64,000 nt of DNA from Bacteroidales bacterium (lineage in GTDB: Bacteria; Bacteroidota; Bacteroidia; Bacteroidales; UBA1715), in NCBI GenBank assembly GCA_016714605.1, contig JADKDL010000013.1, positions 62,001-126,000 of the forward strand, written 5' to 3'. The translations under genes were made by a program, and so were the position numbers. Positions 1 to 7,857 of the stretch are shown piece after piece (within the stretch, counting starts at the first letter, position 1; each line of letters opens with the position of its first letter). Under the pieces are notes generated by a model. That model was not told the origin of the DNA, searched no databases, and saw nothing but the letters and a program-made list of their open reading frames with translations.

Positions 1-216
1 AATCTTTCTCATACCCCGACACAAAGACAATAATAGAAAAAAAGCCCCCACTATTATTTGCATTTAGATATATTATGTTTACTTTTAAAACAGAATAAAA
101 CATTTCAAAACCATAATGATACACCACCATTCTTCTTTCAAAATATATCATTTTCATTGGGAAAATGAGGTGTTGAGAAATGGATAGAATAGGATGTAGG
201 TGATACTGAATTATTG
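1..216. repeat. Cassette repeat, copy 1 (5' part outside window)
   Basis: This stretch aligns without net gaps to 2604-2819 and 3509-3724. The offsets, 2603 and 3508, hold from the first base to the shared GGTGATACTGAA/GGTGATATTGAA box near the end. The left arm seen in the other two copies would lie upstream of the window. It ends 98 bp before the ATG of the ATPase gene, in the same orientation as the other copies relative to their genes. No coding frame is shared between copies. Confidence 0.9.
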
Positions 217-285
217 GGTGTAATTGTAAGAGAAGCTACTGCGTGATATATTCAGATAATTTTATCGATATTAAAGCAAGATTAT

Positions 286-293
286 TATATTTG
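286..293 (+). promoter_or_regulatory. Bacteroidota -7 box (TATATTTG) for ATPase gene
   Basis: TATATTTG fits the TAnnTTTG -7 consensus of Bacteroidota housekeeping promoters and lies 21 bp before the ATG at 315. No clear -33 TTG is seen. It lies downstream of the repeat, so the cassette carries its own promoter. Confidence 0.45.
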
Positions 294-314
294 TATAAAG
301 AATAATTGTCACGA

Positions 315-1568
315 ATGGAAAAACTTATTATTGAGAAATTTGCAGGAATTAAATCTTTAGAAATTGATTTAACTCATATAAATGTTTTAATAGGACCTCA
401 AGCTTCAGGGAAGAGTGTGTCAGCAAAATTAATTTATTTCTTTAAATCATTTTTTTTAGAAATTAAAAAAGGTGTTGAAAACGAAGTTACAAGACGAGAA
501 ATCAATGCTGAACATATTTCAAAATTTATTAACTACTTTCCTAAAGAAAGTTGGCCAGATGAAAATTTTTCAATAAAATATTTTATTGAAAATTCATATT
601 TTTTAATTCAAAGTACAAATGGAAAAAACATAAAATTCACTTATTCTACTGACATTGAAAATATTATAAAAAACGCTAAAAATATTTTCAAAAAAGAAAA
701 AGAAAGAATAAAAAATACAAAATCAATTGTGAGTTTTGAATTATCTAGAAATTTCAATCAAAAATTTAATGAATTAATTAAAAATGAAATTTTAGATTGT
801 TCAACATATAATCAAATATTTATACCTGCTGGCAGAAGTTTTTTTTCTAATGTTCAGGCAAGTATATTTTCATTTTTAAGTTCAAATAAATCAATTGATC
901 CATTTTTAATTGAATTTGGTTCTTTTTATGAAAATTTTAAACGTTTTTCAAATGATGAATTTTTCATAAATGAGAAGCAGAAAAAAGATAAAGATTTTGA
1001 GAAAATTATTAATAACATTTTAAATAGTAATTATACTAGAGAAAAGGAAAAAGATTACTTAATGCATCAAGATAAAAGAAAAGTAAATCTTTCAAATGCA
1101 TCTTCTGGACAACAAGAAATATTACCACTTTTAATAATATTACAAACCCTAACAAAGATATCCTTTTCAGGAGATGGAGCTGTATTATATATTGAAGAAC
1201 CTGAAGCTCATCTTTCTCCAAATGCTCAAAAAATGGTAGTTAAATTATTTGCGAGATTATTTAATTCTAATAAAATGAAATTTCAAATGATTATTACTAC
1301 ACATAGTCCATACATTTTATCTTCATTTAATAATTTGATGTATGCCGGTTACTTATCTGAAACTAATATTGAAAATGCAGATATATACAAGATAATTCCA
1401 CAAGCTGAGATAATCAAACCTCAAGAAGTTTCAGCTTATTCTTTTACTCCAAATAAAGAAATATTATCATTAATAGATTCAGAAACTCATTTAATTGCTC
1501 AAAACATTTTAGATGAAGTTTCAAATGAAATTTCTTTCGAATTTGGTAAATTAATGGAATTAGAGTAA
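315..1568 (+). CDS. AAA/ABC-type ATPase (AAA_15/OLD-like), putative defence sensor
   Basis: A 417-residue ATPase of the SMC/OLD/RecF-like ABC class. Visible motifs are Walker A GPQASGKS (27-34), an ABC signature around SSGQQE, Walker B VLYIEEPEAHLSP and an H-loop segment TTHSPYILS. A long charged helical insertion separates Walker A from the signature, as in AAA_15 proteins. An upstream TTG at 306 is in frame, but the ATG at 315 is the better start because the family typically begins with the strand leading into Walker A. The next gene starts 7 bp after the stop, so the two are probably co-transcribed. Defence is inferred from this layout (ABC ATPase followed by a small nuclease-like protein) and from the neighbouring toxin-antitoxin and PARIS modules; the exact system is not recognised. 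Confidence 0.85.
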   Translation: MEKLIIEKFAGIKSLEIDLTHINVLIGPQASGKSVSAKLIYFFKSFFLEIKKGVENEVTRREINAEHISKFINYFPKESWPDENFSIKYFIENSYFLIQSTNGKNIKFTYSTDIENIIKNAKNIFKKEKERIKNTKSIVSFELSRNFNQKFNELIKNEILDCSTYNQIFIPAGRSFFSNVQASIFSFLSSNKSIDPFLIEFGSFYENFKRFSNDEFFINEKQKKDKDFEKIINNILNSNYTREKEKDYLMHQDKRKVNLSNASSGQQEILPLLIILQTLTKISFSGDGAVLYIEEPEAHLSPNAQKMVVKLFARLFNSNKMKFQMIITTHSPYILSSFNNLMYAGYLSETNIENADIYKIIPQAEIIKPQEVSAYSFTPNKEILSLIDSETHLIAQNILDEVSNEISFEFGKLMELE

Positions 1569-1575
1569 ACAGATT

Positions 1576-1983
1576 ATGGAATACAAAGATAAATGTTCAT
1601 TATTATCTACTGATTCAAAAATAAAATGTGAAGAAAATAAACGAAAGATTATTTTCAATAATAGTAAAAGAGAATCAGTTAGAAAAATTACTGTTGATGG
1701 ATGTCAAATTACAGATGGGGTTCGTTGTGATTACTTAATTGCTCATAACAAAAATGAATACTTTATTGAATTAAAAGGAGAAGATATTAAACATGCTTTC
1801 GAACAACTAAAAAACTCTATAAATATCTTAGGGGCAAAGGATTGTGTTAAAAGAATTTGTTTTGTTATTAGTAGTAGAAGTCCTTTGATTTCTGCTGAAA
1901 TTCAAAATATTAGAATACAATTCAAACGAAAATATAAATCGGACTTGATTGTGAAAAATAATAATTTTGAAGTAGAACTTTAA
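1576..1983 (+). CDS. Small PD-(D/E)XK-like protein paired with ATPase
   Basis: A 135-residue protein with no signal peptide or membrane segment. The segment D52, then E65-x-K67 within a predicted strand-strand pair (RCDYLI, then EYFIELKG), followed by a helix with a conserved-looking Gln (HAFEQL), matches the core of the PD-(D/E)XK nuclease fold. Cys7, Cys18, Cys43 and Cys51 could add a metal or structural site. It is probably the effector of the ATPase 7 bp upstream, comparable in layout to ATPase/nuclease pairs such as Septu (there the nuclease is HNH). The nuclease assignment rests on motif reading only. Confidence 0.6.
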   Translation: MEYKDKCSLLSTDSKIKCEENKRKIIFNNSKRESVRKITVDGCQITDGVRCDYLIAHNKNEYFIELKGEDIKHAFEQLKNSINILGAKDCVKRICFVISSRSPLISAEIQNIRIQFKRKYKSDLIVKNNNFEVEL

Positions 1984-2515
1984 CAACTACACCAACACGC
2001 GCAAAGCTTATGACAGTGGACTTAGTAGGTTTTTCGTTCTTTCCCCGTTCAGTTCAGGCTGTGCCTGAGTTGAATATATTTTAGTAGGCTCTGCCTACAT
2101 ATACAGAAGATAATACATCAGCTCTTTTTCTACTACCCTCAATTAATTTCTCCAATCCTCCAGCTAAAGCAGGAGGCAATTCAATGAATAGGAATGCGGC
2201 ATTAGCCTATTCCAAAAAACAAACACGATGTAATAATTAATAATAAAACGAACCACGATGCTGTGATTTTCCGTTTTTGGGAACCGCCTATTGAAAAATG
2301 CGTTAAGAAAATTGGGAGAGAGAGCGTTAAAAACAAGGACATGTTTGAGCGCAACGTAGTGGAGCGAGTTTGTCCTTGTTTAGCTCGAACGAACCAATTT
2401 TTAGCAATTTTCAATCTGCGGCGGCTTTTGGTTACTGAGCCGAGTCGAAGTATGGTTACTTTTTCAGCTGCTGGAAAAAGTAACAGAAACCTCCGCTCGC
2501 ATACGCCCCCGTAGG
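1984..2515. other. Non-coding stretch of interspersed hairpin elements
   Basis: No gene is supported here. The stretch holds a 27-bp box at 2073-2099 (nearly repeated at 6122-6148 after the PARIS genes), a 58-bp box at 2157-2214 (repeated at 7858-7915), nested inverted repeats GAAAATTG/CAATTTTC (2307-2314/2405-2412) and AACAAGGACA/TGTCCTTGTT (2332-2341/2371-2380), and a hairpin with GTTACTTTTTC arms (2455-2484). Short open frames across it follow the palindromes and look spurious. Confidence 0.7.
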
Positions 2516-2819
2516 GCGAAGCGTCCTCGCTTCGTCTTAGTATTCAAGGCCTCTGGCCTGTTTTCTGAAAATGTTTTCCGTATTCTCCACTACTAGCCGG
2601 TTTAATCTTTCTCATACCCCCATACAAAGACAATAATAGAAAAAAAGCCACCACTTTTATTTGCATTTAAATATATTATGTTTACTTTTAAAACAGAATA
2701 AAACATTTCAAAACCATAATGATACACCACCATTCTTCTTTCAAAACAAATCATTTTCACTGGAAAAATGAGGTGCAGATAAATGGAATGTATCTGCAAA
2801 AGGTGATACTGAAATGTTA
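2516..2819. repeat. Cassette repeat, copy 2 (complete, 304 bp)
   Basis: Collinear with 3421-3724 at a constant offset of 905, about 90% identical by eye. The left arm opens with a hairpin (CGAAGCG/CGCTTCG) and a GGCCTCTGGCC palindrome; the right part is AT-rich. It ends 63 bp before the antitoxin ATG. Confidence 0.9.
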
Positions 2820-2882
2820 TGCTTTATAATAAAAAAACAAAAAACGATAAAGATTTCTTATTAACTTTACAATAAAAATGAT

Positions 2883-3065
2883 ATGTTGACAAAAACTAAC
2901 GTTATAAGGACGATATCTAAATTTCCAGACAATTTTTCTATTGATGAGTTGGTTGATGAAATGATTTTACTTGATAAGATTGAAAGATGGATTCAGGATG
3001 CTGACAACGGAAGAGTAATCTCAGAAAACGAACTTGATAAACAAATTGAAGAATGGTCAAAATAG
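2883..3065 (+). CDS. Antitoxin of RelE/ParE-type module
   Basis: A 60-residue acidic, helical protein (Asp/Glu-rich, e.g. SIDELVDEMILLDKIERW) of the kind that forms the antitoxin in type II modules. Its 3' end overlaps the toxin gene by 13 bp (3053-3065), the usual arrangement for translational coupling. The N-terminal half may bind DNA and the C-terminal half may wrap the toxin; that is inferred from the family. A weak -7-like TAACTTTA lies 14 bp upstream, so the pair has its own promoter region after the repeat. Confidence 0.8.
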   Translation: MLTKTNVIRTISKFPDNFSIDELVDEMILLDKIERWIQDADNGRVISENELDKQIEEWSK

Positions 3066-3364
3066 TTTGGACTGATTTATCTGTTTTTGAATTAAAAGAA
3101 ATCTACGATTATATTTCTTATGATTCCAAAAGATATGCTAAAAATCAAGTTGAACGAATTAAACAAAAAACATTGATTTTAAAGAACATGCCCGAAATTG
3201 GCAGAATTGTTCCAGAACTTGATAATGTTGAAATACGAGAATTAATTGAAGGAAACTATCGGATAATTTATCGGATTAAAACAACAGATTTGGTGGAAAT
3301 TTTAACCGTCCATCATACCTCGAGAGATATTAATAATCGAGATTTAATGAATTACAAAGCATAA
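3053..3364 (+). CDS. RelE/ParE family toxin
   Basis: A 103-residue protein with the ParE/RelE plan: an N-terminal strand (KIVWTDLSVFELKEIYDYI), two helices, then NMPEIGRIVPE, REL, and a final strand pair with GNYRIIYRI and ILTVHHTSRDI. These are the usual landmarks of ParE/YafQ-like toxins. The family acts either on gyrase (ParE) or as a ribosome-dependent mRNA nuclease (RelE), and sequence alone does not decide which. The gene is the whole payload, with its antitoxin, between repeat copies 2 and 3. Confidence 0.88.
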   Translation: MVKIVWTDLSVFELKEIYDYISYDSKRYAKNQVERIKQKTLILKNMPEIGRIVPELDNVEIRELIEGNYRIIYRIKTTDLVEILTVHHTSRDINNRDLMNYKA

Positions 3365-3381
3365 CATCAGGACAGCCCCGC

Positions 3382-3406
3382 TCATTGACGGTTGTACCGT
3401 CAATGA
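3382..3406. repeat. Perfect hairpin after toxin gene
   Basis: TCATTGACGGT-tgt-ACCGTCAATGA, an 11-bp stem with a 3-nt loop, 17 bp after the toxin stop. It has no T-run, so terminator function is uncertain. The core GACGGTTGTACCGT recurs near 7821-7834. Confidence 0.7.
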
Positions 3407-3420
3407 ATCTTTCCCGTTGG

Positions 3421-3724
3421 GCGAAGCGTCCTCGCTTCGTCTTAGTATTTAAGGCCTCTGGCCTGTTTTCTGAAAATGTTTTCCATATTCTCTACTAATT
3501 GCCTGTTTAAATATACTCATACCCCCATACAAAGACAATAATAGAAAAAAAGCCCCCACTATTATTTGCATTTAAATATATTATGTTTACTTTTAAAACA
3601 GAATAAAACATTTCATAACCATAAAGATACACCACCATTTTACCTTCAAAAAAATCATTTTCATTGGGAAAAATGAGGTGTTGATAAATGGAATGTATAG
3701 GATGTAGGTGATATTGAAATGTTA
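3421..3724. repeat. Cassette repeat, copy 3 (complete, 304 bp)
   Basis: Collinear with copy 2 (offset 905) and, from 3509, with copy 1 (offset 3508). It ends 85 bp before the AriA start. Near its 3' end it shares the box GGATGTAGGTGATA with copy 1, which copy 2 lacks, so the copies have diverged separately. Confidence 0.9.
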
Positions 3725-3783
3725 TGAGGGATTAAAAAACAACTTCCTTCGTACAGAAAGACTGAACGATAAAGAAAAAAATG

Positions 3784-3791
3784 TAATTTTG
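3784..3791 (+). promoter_or_regulatory. Bacteroidota -7 box (TAATTTTG) for ariAB
   Basis: TAATTTTG fits TAnnTTTG and lies 18 bp before the ariA ATG, in unique DNA after repeat copy 3. Confidence 0.4.
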
Positions 3792-3809
3792 CTAGAATAA
3801 TAAATTGAT

Positions 3810-5162
3810 ATGAGTAAGACAAAAATAAAATCATTTGAAATCATCGGACTTTTCGGTACTGATGATATAAATATTCCCTTCAAAGACCCAGTAAAAATCC
3901 TTATTGGTGAAAATGGACTTGGCAAAACTCAAGTGTTGAATTTATTTTATTTCACACTAACTAAAAACTTCTTTAGACTAAGTGAATATAATTTCAAGAA
4001 TCTTAAGATAATATTTTCCAATAACAAGAATATAGAAATTTCCAAAAAGCAAGTTGATGAGTTAGTGGAAAAAGTATATAAGCATCCTATTGTTAAGGAA
4101 TTAATAAGTGAGATAGGATACTCTAAGTTTGAAATGCTTCGGAATAAATTTTTAAAGGATAGAAAAAATTGGCATAGACTTGAAGATAGCTATCTGATGT
4201 CAAATACTCGAATTAGCAGAAAAATCCCACTTCATCATGTTTTTAGAGTATTTGAAGAAATAGAAATGAATGAAGATAAACAATCCAATGTTCATTTTGA
4301 TAAATGTAAAAAGGATATTTCAAACGAACTGAAAGGTTTGGATATTTTGTATTTTCCAACTTATAGAAGGGTTGAAGAAGATTTATATAATTTAGGCTAT
4401 GACGAAGATGAAATAAGAATTGACCAAGACAATAATCTTATTCAATTTGGAATGGGTGATGTGAAAAAGAGATTCAACTATATTGAAAATACTATTGATA
4501 AATTATTAAAGGAAGGTCTTGCTCAATTCACAAAAGATATTTTAAATGTTGTTATTGATGATGCTGCACCATCAGATAATATTTTGGATAAAATCAACGA
4601 AGGGGATATTGAAATTATCCTATCAAGAGTTGGTAACTTACTTCCTGATAATCAAAAGGACGCAGTTAAAAACATCGTTGCAAATAAGCAATTAAAAAAT
4701 CCATTATCTGCTTATTTACTTCAAAAATTAATTGACATCTACGAAAAACAAAAGGAATTGGATAATTCAGTTAAAATATTCAGAGATGCTTGTAATAAAT
4801 ACCTGATTAATAAAAAAGTATTTTATGATGAGAGTGCAATTAAAATATATATAAAATCTATTCGAACTAACGACCAGATTGACCTAAGGCACTTATCTTC
4901 TGGTGAGAAACAAATTGTTTCTATGCTATCAAATGTTTATTTATCTGAAACAGAAAAAAGATTTTTAATTCTATTTGACGAGCCAGAACTCTCTTTGAGT
5001 ATGATGTGGCAAAAACAATTGTTGCCAGATATTTTAAATTCTAATAAATGTGATTTTCTATTAGCTGTTACACATTCTCCATTCATTTTTGATAATGAAT
5101 TAGATTCATTTGCTATCGGAATGAATGAATATGTTAAACCTTCAAAAGATGATATGAAATAA
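3810..5162 (+). CDS. ariA: PARIS ATPase AriA (AAA_15 ABC ATPase)
   Basis: A 450-residue ABC ATPase. Walker A is GENGLGKT (near 33-40), the signature is LSSGEKQ, Walker B is FLILFDEPELSLS and the H-loop segment is LAVTHSPFIFD. In PARIS (phage anti-restriction induced system), AriA assembles as a multimer holding AriB and releases it on sensing a phage anti-restriction protein such as T7 Ocr. Length and partner fit: AriA homologues are about 450-460 residues and are followed directly by a DUF4435 protein. The stop overlaps the ariB start by one base (TAATG). Which trigger this copy senses cannot be told from the sequence. Confidence 0.85.
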   Translation: MSKTKIKSFEIIGLFGTDDINIPFKDPVKILIGENGLGKTQVLNLFYFTLTKNFFRLSEYNFKNLKIIFSNNKNIEISKKQVDELVEKVYKHPIVKELISEIGYSKFEMLRNKFLKDRKNWHRLEDSYLMSNTRISRKIPLHHVFRVFEEIEMNEDKQSNVHFDKCKKDISNELKGLDILYFPTYRRVEEDLYNLGYDEDEIRIDQDNNLIQFGMGDVKKRFNYIENTIDKLLKEGLAQFTKDILNVVIDDAAPSDNILDKINEGDIEIILSRVGNLLPDNQKDAVKNIVANKQLKNPLSAYLLQKLIDIYEKQKELDNSVKIFRDACNKYLINKKVFYDESAIKIYIKSIRTNDQIDLRHLSSGEKQIVSMLSNVYLSETEKRFLILFDEPELSLSMMWQKQLLPDILNSNKCDFLLAVTHSPFIFDNELDSFAIGMNEYVKPSKDDMK

Positions 5163-6091
5163 TGAATTATGCAGAAGAGTTAAGACAAAGTAGAAATAAA
5201 CCACAAGTCGCATTTACTGAGTTTGCTAATGCCACAAGAAAAAATTCAGAAAATTTATTTTGTTTTTTTGAAGGAAAAGATAATGCTTACTACGTATCGA
5301 GAATTAAAAGATTTACTGAAGATTATTACCCTGTTAGGTGTGGTGGTAAACAATCAGTTCTTGATGTTTATTCATTAATTACGGGCAAAGAAGAATATAA
5401 AAAGTATAAGTTGGGCTTTTTTATTGATAGAGATTTTGATTCATCAATTGGCGATAAAAATCCTCCAATATTTGAAACACCTTGTTATTCTATAGAAAAC
5501 TTATATGTTTCAATAAGTGTTTTCAAGGAAATTTTAACAAATGAATTTCAAATCTCGGAAGCATCTGATTCAAACTTCGGTAAACTAGTTGATTTATATG
5601 AACAAAGGCAAAAAGAATTTCATCACTCAGTTTTGCTTTTTAATAGTTGGTACTCTTGCTTGATTGAAAAAAAAGAAAATGAAAAATTAAAAACAGGTGT
5701 AACGATTGATGATAAATTACCAAAAAATTATGTGGAAATCAGTCTTAACGAAGTGAAATCAAATTATGATTTTCAGAAAATTAAAGAAACGTTTCCTAAT
5801 GCTATTGAAGTCGACTACTCAATTATAGAGAAAAAGATGGAATTCTTTCAAAGTCAGCAAATGCACAAAGTATTTCGCGGAAAATACGAATTAGAGTTTT
5901 TGGTAAAAATAATTCAAGAAATATTAAAAGATTCGAGGACAGAAAAAAAAGTTGTTTCATCTAAAATAGATTTTGCATTTGGAGATGGAAGCAATATTGG
6001 ACAGCAACAGTCTTTGAATATTTTTGAAGCATATGCTGAAACACCTAAAAGTTTATTGGATTATTTAAAATTCATAGTAGAGAAGGAATAA
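5162..6091 (+). CDS. ariB: PARIS effector AriB (DUF4435, TOPRIM-type nuclease)
   Basis: A 309-residue DUF4435 protein. The TOPRIM-like features are a first strand ending in a conserved Glu (LFCFFEGKDNAYY, Glu37) and an acidic DRDFD cluster near residues 95-100 after strand GFFI. In the studied E. coli PARIS, AriB released from AriA dimerises and cleaves host tRNA-Lys, stopping translation. A later run (CYSIENLYVS) is also typical of DUF4435. It is coupled to ariA by the TAATG overlap. The homology call is firm; the tRNA target of this copy is inferred. Confidence 0.85.
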   Translation: MNYAEELRQSRNKPQVAFTEFANATRKNSENLFCFFEGKDNAYYVSRIKRFTEDYYPVRCGGKQSVLDVYSLITGKEEYKKYKLGFFIDRDFDSSIGDKNPPIFETPCYSIENLYVSISVFKEILTNEFQISEASDSNFGKLVDLYEQRQKEFHHSVLLFNSWYSCLIEKKENEKLKTGVTIDDKLPKNYVEISLNEVKSNYDFQKIKETFPNAIEVDYSIIEKKMEFFQSQQMHKVFRGKYELEFLVKIIQEILKDSRTEKKVVSSKIDFAFGDGSNIGQQQSLNIFEAYAETPKSLLDYLKFIVEKE

Positions 6092-6180
6092 TCCCATTCC
6101 GCTCAACTTTCACCTTTACTAAATATATTTTAATAGGCTCTACCTACTTCAACAGAAACGCCACCTTTCCCCATTCCAAA

Positions 6181-6216
6181 AAAGAATAAAAAAGCGGGCT
6201 GACTCAAAGTCAACCC
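6181..6216 (-). terminator. Rho-independent terminator
   Basis: A 10-bp stem CGGGTTGACT/AGTCAGCCCG (one G-T pair) read on the minus strand, followed by a T-rich tract. It lies 40 bp after the stop of the minus-strand gene at 6256. Confidence 0.8.
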
Positions 6217-6255
6217 GTCAACAAACTATATACCCGAAACCTATTTTTATATAGG

Positions 6256-7191
6256 CTAGTTTCTTGTCATACTCACATTCACCACACACAGCTCACCAGC
6301 AATCACATTCACCGTAATAGCTAGGTCTTTATATCCGGTTTTCTTAAAACTCACCAAATACGTCCCCGTAGCAAGTGTCTTTACAACGTAACCACCCTTG
6401 TCGGCTGTTTTCTTTTCAATAACCTCGGCAACTTTGCCCGTTTTGCTCAGTTGTTCGCTGCCCTCCAATTCAAACCGTATGCTTACACCTTTTATCGGTT
6501 CGCCGGTTGCAGCATCGGTTACCAGACCCTTCACCGCCAATGAACCTCTGCTTGTTGATACAAGCTTTCGTGCCGATTTATAACTGTTGTAAAAGGTAGG
6601 TTGCGTAAGTTTTACAATTTCTACAAGAGCATCAATATTGTCCAAAGCATCTTCTGCTTCCTTAAACGCATCAGCAAGTTGCGCCGTACTCTGTTTTGTG
6701 TCTAGTTTTCCTATTCTCGGCATTGGAATAGCAACAACAAATATATTTATAGCATTCAAAAATACCCCCTGCGATTCCTCAGTTATGCCATAAGCACCCA
6801 ATGCTGCAAGGTTAGACTGTGCTCGGTCATAGATACCCTGAGCATAATCTCTCAACTCATTGTCCGAAGCATATTTAAGAACACTTTCAGGAAATTTTGT
6901 TTCACTCAACAAGAGCTGATTGTTTGCAAACTTAGCATACGCTTGTATTTTACGAGAAGCATCGGCAGCAAGCCTTACAACTGTTTGTTTCAACTGCTCC
7001 TTATTCGTTTTTAGCCCCGATTTGTTAAACATCTGCTCCTCTGCAAAGTTTTGAATTTTGATTATAGCACTATCCAATGAAGAGTAGAAAGCATTGTAGT
7101 TTGGCAACGGAGTGACTATAGCCGCATTGGTTGTTAAATTATTTTTCACCGTTAAACACATGCTCAGTTTACTATCTTGTTTTAAATTCAT
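6256..7191 (-). CDS. Helical protein with C-terminal CarboxypepD_reg domain
   Basis: A 311-residue protein without a clear signal peptide. Residues ~30-210 are helical and Ala/Lys-rich with no recognised domain. Residues ~218-311 are a carboxypeptidase-regulatory-like beta domain: VKGLVTDAATGEPIKGVSI, then GGYVVKTLATGTYLVSFKKTGYKD. Such domains are common in Bacteroidota cell-surface proteins. The N-terminal part resembles small Bacteroidota proteins of unknown role. The gene is monocistronic: it ends at its own terminator and its upstream neighbour is the tandem-repeat tract. Its base composition is less AT-rich than the defence genes just before it. Confidence 0.7.
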   Translation of the reverse strand: MNLKQDSKLSMCLTVKNNLTTNAAIVTPLPNYNAFYSSLDSAIIKIQNFAEEQMFNKSGLKTNKEQLKQTVVRLAADASRKIQAYAKFANNQLLLSETKFPESVLKYASDNELRDYAQGIYDRAQSNLAALGAYGITEESQGVFLNAINIFVVAIPMPRIGKLDTKQSTAQLADAFKEAEDALDNIDALVEIVKLTQPTFYNSYKSARKLVSTSRGSLAVKGLVTDAATGEPIKGVSIRFELEGSEQLSKTGKVAEVIEKKTADKGGYVVKTLATGTYLVSFKKTGYKDLAITVNVIAGELCVVNVSMTRN

Positions 7192-7345
7192 AATAAGTAT
7201 TATTTAATATTAATATTAAGTTGTTATGGTAATTTGATGCAAATTAAAAACAAATAATAACAATTAACAAATATTTTACAACAAAAAGTCTATAAAAACA
7301 TAACTAATTGTTCGCACACCAATATTTCAAGCCGAAAATTTATCG

Positions 7346-7639
7346 TCAGACGTATTCAGGAGACTGTCTGAGGTGTTCGGGAAGCAGTCTGACGTATTCA
7401 GGAAGCAGTCAGAGGTGTTCGGGAAGCTGTCAGATGTGTTCTGGAAGCAGTCAGACGTGTTCAGGAAGCAGTCAGAGGTGTTCAGGAAGCTGTCTGAGGT
7501 GTTCAGGAGTCCGTCCGACGTATTCAGGATACAGTCCGACGTGTTCGGGAAGCAGTCCGACGTGTACAATCGACCGTCCGACGTGTCCAAACGACTGACA
7601 GACGTCTCCAAACGAGCGACAGACGTCCCGAACGGGGGC
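7346..7639. repeat. Fourteen 21-bp tandem repeats
   Basis: Exactly phased 21-bp units, of the type TCAGACGTGTTCAGGAAGCAG, run from 7346 to 7639. They vary inside the unit and drift toward the 3' end (units 10-14 change to CGACCG/CGACTG cores). The tract is markedly more GC-rich than its surroundings. Because 21 is a multiple of three, several frames stay open on both strands and give heptad peptides such as DVFRKQS. No start with promoter support is seen, so none of these frames is called a gene. Confidence 0.9.
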
Positions 7640-7656
7640 GTATTGTCGATACCGCC

Positions 7657-7684
7657 GTAGAGACGTTGCATGCAACGTCTCTAC
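7657..7684. repeat. 28-bp perfect palindrome, GTAGAGACG family
   Basis: Arms GTAGAGACGTTGCA and its reverse complement. It is preceded by TCGATACCGCC and followed by ACGATAAAACC, flanks that also occur at 30647-30674. Identical cores lie at 10086-10113 and 29820-29847. Confidence 0.95.
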
Positions 7685-7757
7685 ACGATAAAACCACTGC
7701 AATGATAATTTCAGAGACTCATATTGAATCGAATTTCAGAGGAAAGATGAATTACAG

Positions 7758-7785
7758 GTAGAGACGCACGGCCGTGCGTCTCTAC
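7758..7785. repeat. 28-bp palindrome, variant centre
   Basis: The same outer arms, GTAGAGACG/CGTCTCTAC, enclose a different self-complementary centre (CACGGCCGTG). It lies 73 bp from the standard copy, so the arms are conserved while the centre is not. Confidence 0.95.
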
Positions 7786-7857
7786 GGTGGGTTTTGTGCA
7801 TAGCGGGTTGTACACCGCTTTGACGGTTGTACCGTACCTTCAATTAAATTCCTAAAA

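Noticed and set aside
2202..2514. Short plus and minus frames between the first module and repeat copy 2
   Set aside because: They cover nested inverted repeats and have no family resemblance; they look like frames across palindromes.
7346..7639. Possible CRISPR array
   Set aside because: Units are contiguous 21-bp tandem copies without spacers, and no cas genes are nearby.
7308..7702. Several overlapping coding frames (Cys/Ser-rich or LNTSDCF-type) across the 21-bp repeats
   Set aside because: They follow automatically from a period divisible by three; no promoter or consistent start supports any one of them.
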